DNA of 10,026 nucleotides from assembly GCA_900548315.1 (NCBI GenBank), contig URJU01000073.1, forward strand, positions 1 to 10,026. Reading direction: 5' to 3'. Under the pieces are notes generated by a model. That model did no database searches. It had not been told where the DNA came from and saw only the letters and a program-made list of their open reading frames with translations. Position numbers and translations under genes: made by a program. This stretch comes from an uncultured Coprococcus sp. GTDB lineage: Bacteria > Bacillota > Clostridia > Lachnospirales > Lachnospiraceae. Positions 5,982 to 10,026 of the stretch are shown here, in pieces; position 1 is the stretch's first letter, and each line of letters starts with the position of its first letter.

Positions 5982-7121
5982 CTAAAATATTATTTCCCAC
6001 ATGCATATAAGCACCACCAGGAACAGCACATTTGCAAATGTGAAGTATGCCAGATATCTTCCTCTGGCGCCCTTGTCCTGTCTCGCCACGTATTTGAATG
6101 AGATCAGGCTTGCCATGGACGCTATCAGAGTTCCAAGTCCTCCTAGATTGGTGCCGATTATCAGATCTGTGTAACTGTCAGTAAATCCTGACAGCAATAC
6201 TGCAGCCGGAACATTGCTTATGACCTGGCTGGCAATGACAGAGGTGATCATCTCGTGCCCGCCAAGCACATTCTCTACAAATATCCTAAAGCCATCGATC
6301 CTTCCCATATTTCCTATAAATACGAAGAATCCCACAAATGTGAATATCAGCGAATAGTCTACCTTCAGCAGTAATCTTCTCTGGCATATAAGAACAACCA
6401 CAAGCACTACCGCAAATGTCACCCAGTATGGGACGATCCGCGCCACGGTGAGCAATGACAACACAAAAAGTATGCAGTAAATTCCGACAAGTTTCCTGTC
6501 AACCTGTACATCTCCGTCCGAGAGTCTGATCTCAAGCTGCCTGTTTTTTCCTTTCATACATACTATGATCCATATCACAAGAAACGCTGCCGATGCCACT
6601 GTATATGGCAGCATAAGCAATACAAACCTGCCTGCACTGATTCCGGCAAGTCCATACAAGTACAGATTCTGCGGGTTGCCTATGGGTGTCAGCATACTTC
6701 CAAGGTTCGCAGCTATGGTCTGGAGGGTTATCACCGGCACCATCCATCTGGTGAGTACTTCCTCGCCTGCCATACCAAGGACCGTAAGTGTCATCGGTAC
6801 AAATGTTATGAGCGACACATCATTTGTGATGAACATGCTGAAAAAGAAACACATAAATGTAAGCACAAATGTCACCGCCATGAGTGACCCCATACGATTT
6901 ATCATGCTCTTTGCTACGATATTAAAAATCCCCTGCTGTGAAAATCCCGCAACCACCGTCATAAGACAGAAAAGTATCGCAAGTGTCCTGAAATCTATGT
7001 AGTCCACATACGCGCTGTCCGGAGGCACAACAAATGCCGATATCACTGCCAGAAAAAGTGCCACACTTAGCACTGTCTCTTTGCGGACAAATTCTCCGAT
7101 TTTCTTTATACCCCAGATCAT
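5982..7121 (-). CDS. SLC13/CitMHS-type anion permease
   Basis: A 379-residue polytopic inner-membrane protein, about ten or eleven hydrophobic segments, of the CitMHS/ArsB-NhaD/SLC13 ion-transporter superfamily. Two inverted-repeat motifs that form the substrate and cation sites are visible: FITNDVSLITFVP (97-109) with ANLGSMLTPIGNPQNL (138-153), and ISNVPAAVLLSGFT (301-314) with GTNLGGLGTLIASMASLIS (323-341). Family members carry di- and tricarboxylates, sulfate or arsenite; the substrate cannot be read from the sequence. Its ATG overlaps the stop of a 23-codon ORF (ATGA), and no good ribosome binding site lies directly before it, so translation is probably coupled to that ORF. It seems to be on the glycerate kinase transcript, which makes glycerate or a related hydroxy-acid a reasonable guess. 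The stop codon lies in a small AT-only inverted repeat (5970-5991). Confidence 0.85.
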   Translation of the reverse strand: MIWGIKKIGEFVRKETVLSVALFLAVISAFVVPPDSAYVDYIDFRTLAILFCLMTVVAGFSQQGIFNIVAKSMINRMGSLMAVTFVLTFMCFFFSMFITNDVSLITFVPMTLTVLGMAGEEVLTRWMVPVITLQTIAANLGSMLTPIGNPQNLYLYGLAGISAGRFVLLMLPYTVASAAFLVIWIIVCMKGKNRQLEIRLSDGDVQVDRKLVGIYCILFVLSLLTVARIVPYWVTFAVVLVVVLICQRRLLLKVDYSLIFTFVGFFVFIGNMGRIDGFRIFVENVLGGHEMITSVIASQVISNVPAAVLLSGFTDSYTDLIIGTNLGGLGTLIASMASLISFKYVARQDKGARGRYLAYFTFANVLFLVVLICMWEIIF

Positions 7122-7189
7122 GGTCTGAATGTCCTGAACTCGTTCTTATTGTACTCTGTGAGTAATTCCCACGTTTCTTCTCTTGTCAT
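7118..7189 (-). pseudogene. 23-codon ORF, likely remnant N-terminus of an HD-domain protein
   Basis: This ORF reads MTREETWELLTEYNKNEF followed by RTFRP and TGA. It has a very good ribosome binding site, GAGGAGGA, about eight bases before its ATG. The first 18 residues resemble, from memory, the N-terminus of HD-domain phosphohydrolases common in Clostridia (MTREEAW.L..EYNK..FH..HA), where the histidines of the HD site follow directly. Here the likeness stops after EF, and the frame closes on the permease ATG. Two readings fit. One is a deletion that removed the HD domain and fused the start to the permease. The other is a leader peptide that drives translation of the permease by start-stop overlap. 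The ORF and its overlap are seen directly; the HD origin is inferred. Confidence 0.5.
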
Positions 7190-7223
7190 CTTTTTATCCT
7201 CCTCGTATTATATAGTAGTAAAT

Positions 7224-7327
7224 TTATTTCCTTGCATATCTCTTCATTTTTTGCAGAAAAAATTCACACGCCTCTGATTCTGTTTCAAACAAATTCAATC
7301 CGCTTTTTCTAATTGTTCGACTGTCAT
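7224..7327 (-). pseudogene. Small ORF (about 34 residues) with a one-base frameshift
   Basis: An AAGGAG (7340-7345) lies 12 bases before ATG 7327. The frame reads MTVEQLEKAD and stops at TGA 7295-7297. In the -1 frame the reading continues from the run of five A (7304-7308 on the given strand as T) as SGLNLFETESEACEFFLQ, then KMKRYARK, to TAA at 7224-7226. One more A in the run would give an unbroken 34-residue acidic, helical peptide. I do not recognise the family. The cause may be a mutation, a sequencing or assembly indel in the A run, or less likely a -1 slip at GAAAAAGC, where tRNA-Lys could re-pair on AAA. It lies between glycerate kinase and the HD-like remnant, in the same transcript. 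Confidence 0.45.
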
Positions 7328-7357
7328 ACTTATTGAATTCTCCTTAAAATACCATAT

Positions 7358-8683
7358 CTATCTAAGCCGTGCAGGTCTGCACACACGCGCCGACATCTGT
7401 TCCTTAAGTTCTGTGATCTTTGCGGCACACGTCGTCAGATTCGCCGCAGCATTTTCAGGTTTCATCGCCGTTCTCACCTGCTCCGGATCACTGTCATCTA
7501 TACCAAGCACATTGTTTACCGCATAGCACTCATTGAACACGCCTTCTTTGATGCATTTCTCTGCACCATCCCCGAGACATCCTCCTATGGCGATCACATA
7601 TTTACCGTGTTTCTTTGCAAGCCTTGCCACTCCGGATGGGGTCTTACCCATCATTGTCTGGGAGTCTATCATGCCCTCACCTGTTATGACTGTATCCGCC
7701 CACTCTACATCTGCCTCAAACCCTGTCTCAGACAAAACTATATCAATTCCCGGCGTTAGTTTTCCGCCAAGGAACATGAGAAATGCATATCCGAGACCAC
7801 CCGCAGCGCCGGAACCTGGGGTGTATCTGTCAGATTTTCCTTCAACGGATCTTTCCACTACATCGGCATAATGCTTCATATATACATCCATAAGCTCAAC
7901 AGTCTCCGCATCCGCACCTTTTTGCGGTGCAAATACACGGCTGCATCCTTGTTCTCCAACCAGTGGATTTGTCACATCACAGGCGATCTGGAATGAACAC
8001 CTGGATAGTCTGGTGGCAAATTCTGCACCTTCCACACTTGACTTATCAGCATTACTTACTTTTGCTGTATCGGCAGCACTACTATGGGCAACTCCATCAT
8101 GAGTCAAATCGGACAAGTTTTCACAGACTGACATCACATCCGGAATGATGATACGGTCCAGAACACCAAGCCCCTCTGCTCCATATGGCACCTCTCTTCC
8201 ATGTGCATCAAGGCAAGAAAATCCAAGAGCCTGGAGCATCCCGATGCCTCCATCATTTGTTGCACTTCCACCTATTCCTATTATAAACCGTCTGCATCCC
8301 TTTTCTATGGCATCTCGTATCATTTCTCCCACACCATATGTTGTTGTGTACATCGGATTTCTCTGTGACTCAGGAACAAGCGGAAGTCCTGCCGCAGCTG
8401 CCATCTCCATAACTGCCGTTTTCCCATCAGCCGATTCATATGTCACATATGCCGCTGCACGTCTCTCACCGAGCGGTCCGGTCACCGAACATTCTTCACG
8501 ATACGCGTTGTCTCTTCCATATATAAGTGCCTCAGTGGTCCCCTCACCGCCATCAGCCACCGGGCGCACTCTGATACATGCATCCGGCAATATGGCTCTT
8601 ATTCCATTTTCTATTGCTTTTCCTGCCTCAATGGAAGTCATACTTCCTTTAAACGAATCCACAGCCACGAGTATTTTTTTCAT
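7358..8683 (-). CDS. glxK: Glycerate 2-kinase (GarK/GlxK family)
   Basis: A cytosolic kinase that phosphorylates D-glycerate with ATP, giving 2-phosphoglycerate for glycolysis. The ATG at 8683 is chosen because GGAG (8690-8693) lies six bases upstream and the protein then begins MKKILVAVDSFKGSMTS, as in the family; the upstream ATG at 8704 would add seven unrelated residues. Family motifs (residues counted from 8683) are DSFKGSMTS (9-17), PVADGGEGTTEAL (41-53), GIGGSATNDGG (136-146), ACDVTNPLVGEQG (234-246), PGSGAAGGLGYAF (289-301) and TGEGMIDSQT with GKTPSGVA (334-353). At 441 residues it is about 60 longer than usual (about 380). The excess is a polar, Ser/Ala/Asp-rich segment at about 185-228, between the PDV stretch and the ACDVTNPL motif. 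All key motifs are intact, so it is probably active. It starts the transcript that also holds two small ORFs and the permease. Confidence 0.93.
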   Translation of the reverse strand: MKKILVAVDSFKGSMTSIEAGKAIENGIRAILPDACIRVRPVADGGEGTTEALIYGRDNAYREECSVTGPLGERRAAAYVTYESADGKTAVMEMAAAAGLPLVPESQRNPMYTTTYGVGEMIRDAIEKGCRRFIIGIGGSATNDGGIGMLQALGFSCLDAHGREVPYGAEGLGVLDRIIIPDVMSVCENLSDLTHDGVAHSSAADTAKVSNADKSSVEGAEFATRLSRCSFQIACDVTNPLVGEQGCSRVFAPQKGADAETVELMDVYMKHYADVVERSVEGKSDRYTPGSGAAGGLGYAFLMFLGGKLTPGIDIVLSETGFEADVEWADTVITGEGMIDSQTMMGKTPSGVARLAKKHGKYVIAIGGCLGDGAEKCIKEGVFNECYAVNNVLGIDDSDPEQVRTAMKPENAAANLTTCAAKITELKEQMSARVCRPARLR

Positions 8684-8782
8684 ATTGATCTCCATTCTGT
8701 ACATTCACAGTATCTGTATAAGCTCGACTCAGTAATTTCACCAGCATCGAACAACCTGATCTCTATACATATCTCACCCTAT

Positions 8783-8810
8783 ATTATAATACCTCTCAGT
8801 GTTTTTTCCA
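8783..8810 (-). promoter_or_regulatory. Promoter of glycerate kinase
   Basis: On the minus strand a perfect -10 TATAAT (8783-8788) follows a -35-like TGGAAA (8805-8810) with a 16-base spacer. The predicted leader is about 90 bases and ends in the GGAG that serves the ATG at 8683. I see no clear riboswitch or operator in the leader. Like the ilvE promoter, the -35 box is TGGAAA, a four-of-six match to consensus. Confidence 0.55.
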
Positions 8811-8834
8811 TATCATATATATAATCATATACAT

Positions 8835-8874
8835 AAAAACTGCGGGCATCTCATATTACATAAAATGCCCGCAG
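8835..8874 (-). terminator. Rho-independent terminator after the surface-protein gene
   Basis: A 10-bp stem CTGCGGGCAT (8840-8849) with ATGCCCGCAG (8865-8874) closes a 15-base AT-rich loop and, on the minus strand, runs into five T residues (8835-8839). It begins 25 bases after the surface-protein stop and separates that gene from the glycerate kinase promoter. Confidence 0.88.
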
Positions 8875-8899
8875 CAGACTGTGCTGTTTATCAATATAC

Positions 8900-10026
8900 C
8901 TATTTTGCTCTTACAGCCACGGATTTGCTCCACGCTGAATAGATCTTTACAACTTTTCCGCTTATTTTTACATTCTTATATGTCCTGATCCTGACATAAT
9001 AAACACTGCCTCTTCTAAGTTTTGATACCTTGTAGTATGTCGCTGTATTCTTTCCAATATTTAATACTTTACTAGATTTTTTAAATGTTTTATCCGTCGA
9101 GTACTGTATCTGATAACCAGAGGTCTGTATCTTCTGAGCATTCCATTTTACAGCCAGGCAGTTCTTTCCTGCTGATTTCTTTACAATGGATGTTCCCTTT
9201 GGAGAAATAATAAAATACATCGTTTTGGAATCTTTGTATTTATTTCCGCACAAGGTGACCTTGACAGCATATTTTCCTACATTTTTTCTTCCAGCACTGT
9301 AGGTGACCTTGTAATCTTTCTTATTTGTCAGAGTCTTCCCTGCTGCATCCTTTACTATTGCAACTGGTGTTCTGACTTTTCCATTATATACACATGAGGC
9401 AGCATTTAATCTGACTGCAGACACCTTAGATATCTTCGATGTCGAAAGCTTCTTGCCACAGGATTTACATGTTGTGGTTATGATTCCATCGGTCGTCATT
9501 GTCGCCTTTTTCGTAACCTTATTTACCTTTGATGTATGCTTACAAACAGTCTGGGTCTTTGAAGTGAGAACTGCCGACTTGGCATTGCTGTACACTTTAT
9601 AAAGTCCCTTTAGGTACTCCAGTTCACCTGAAATCTTATAACCTTGTGACAATAAATAATCAGGATCATCAAACTCAACATCTGTGAATTTCACATTATC
9701 CTTAGACTTTTCAACCATACAGTACGACATAACATTTCCATATTTATCCGTCACATCTCCGAGTTCACCTTTGATATCATACTTAAAATTTTCAAACTCT
9801 TTATAACTATCATCTACTGCATCACGCATGAATACGCACCGGTCACCAGTATTCTGATCAATATATACTTTTGCCGGCATAGTTGATCTGTATGAATACC
9901 CATTTACGTTTTCTTCCGTATCTGTATAACCGTACTTTTCCGGATCAAAAATACCATCCGTGGCATCAATTTCACGCATATAATATTTGTCTGTATATCC
10001 AGGCATCAGCATAAGCTCATATAACG
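8900..10026 (-). CDS. Secreted surface protein with Ig-like and FN3 domains (5' end outside window)
   Basis: The frame is open to the right edge: codons for LYEL lie before the first in-window ATG at 10012, so the start and any signal peptide are missing. At least 374 residues are present. Counting from that ATG, the first 150 residues are acidic and unrecognised, with repeated Asp/Tyr-rich stretches. A cysteine pair set, C157-x-H159 and C182-x-x-C185-G, then forms a possible small metal-binding or disulfide module. Residues about 194-271 resemble Clostridial Ig-like repeats (VYNGKVRTPVAIVKDAAGKTL, DYKVTYSAGRKNVGKY). Residues about 275-370 form a fibronectin type III domain (GYQIQYSTDKTFKKS, YYVRIRTYK, YSAWSKSVAV). 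The protein ends with that domain and has no sortase motif, so it is probably secreted or held by an N-terminal anchor. Any enzyme domain would lie before the cut. Its role (adhesin, hydrolase or binding protein) is not visible. Confidence 0.78.
   Translation of the reverse strand, partial: LYELMLMPGYTDKYYMREIDATDGIFDPEKYGYTDTEENVNGYSYRSTMPAKVYIDQNTGDRCVFMRDAVDDSYKEFENFKYDIKGELGDVTDKYGNVMSYCMVEKSKDNVKFTDVEFDDPDYLLSQGYKISGELEYLKGLYKVYSNAKSAVLTSKTQTVCKHTSKVNKVTKKATMTTDGIITTTCKSCGKKLSTSKISKVSAVRLNAASCVYNGKVRTPVAIVKDAAGKTLTNKKDYKVTYSAGRKNVGKYAVKVTLCGNKYKDSKTMYFIISPKGTSIVKKSAGKNCLAVKWNAQKIQTSGYQIQYSTDKTFKKSSKVLNIGKNTATYYKVSKLRRGSVYYVRIRTYKNVKISGKVVKIYSAWSKSVAVRAK

Noticed and set aside
5970..5991. 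AATATTTT/AAAATATT palindrome at the permease stop
   Set aside because: It has only A-T pairs and no T tract after it. It may be chance in AT-rich sequence and does not show an operator.
7207..7212. TATAAT just before the 23-codon ORF
   Set aside because: Transcription from it would begin within the ribosome binding site and no -35 is seen, so it is probably not a promoter.
1..10026. CRISPR arrays, tRNA or rRNA genes, insertion sequences, toxin-antitoxin or defence genes
   Set aside because: No regularly spaced repeats, cloverleaf, transposase or defence-type motif was seen on either strand by eye.

Overview
The window is almost certainly not one natural locus. It is a metagenomic contig with untrimmed library adapter at its left end and a probable chimeric joint near 3.5 kb. 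Bases 1-41 read as a Nextera index plus transposase adapter. Bases 42 to about 3,545 carry a Bacteroidales-type gene block. Bases from about 3,585 to 10,026 carry a Lachnospiraceae-type block (Coprococcus or Butyrivibrio-like; the genus is a guess). Every gene in both blocks lies on the minus strand, so transcription runs right to left.

Bacteroidales block, in transcription order: a membrane-anchored PASTA-domain protein, an RluD-type 23S rRNA pseudouridine synthase, a lysophospholipid/glycerol-phosphate acyltransferase, a strong hairpin terminator, then the N-terminal 151 codons of a membrane metallophosphoesterase that runs into the adapter. Taxonomic hints are the absence of strong Shine-Dalgarno sequences, a TAnnTTTG -7 promoter element before the PASTA gene, and the family set itself. 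The first three genes look like one housekeeping operon for envelope and ribosome functions.

Lachnospiraceae block, in transcription order: the C-terminal part of a secreted FN3/Ig-like surface protein cut by the right window edge, with a terminator. Next come a glycerate 2-kinase with its own promoter, a frameshifted small ORF, and a 23-codon remnant resembling the start of an HD-domain protein, whose stop overlaps the next start. Then follow an SLC13/CitMHS-type anion permease, an FMN-binding flavin reductase-like protein, a branched-chain amino acid aminotransferase (ilvE) with its own promoter and terminator, and a small FeoA-like protein with its own promoter and terminator. These genes have strong AGGAGG-type ribosome binding sites and sigma-A-type promoters, as expected for Firmicutes. 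Glycerate kinase and the permease appear to share a transcript, which suggests uptake and phosphorylation of glycerate or a related hydroxy-acid.

I see no rRNA, tRNA, CRISPR array, insertion sequence, defence system or other clearly new system. The points most worth a second look are the adapter and chimera problem, the small decayed or frameshifted ORFs between glycerate kinase and the permease, the extra segment in glycerate kinase, and a 19-bp-spacer promoter before the FeoA-like gene.
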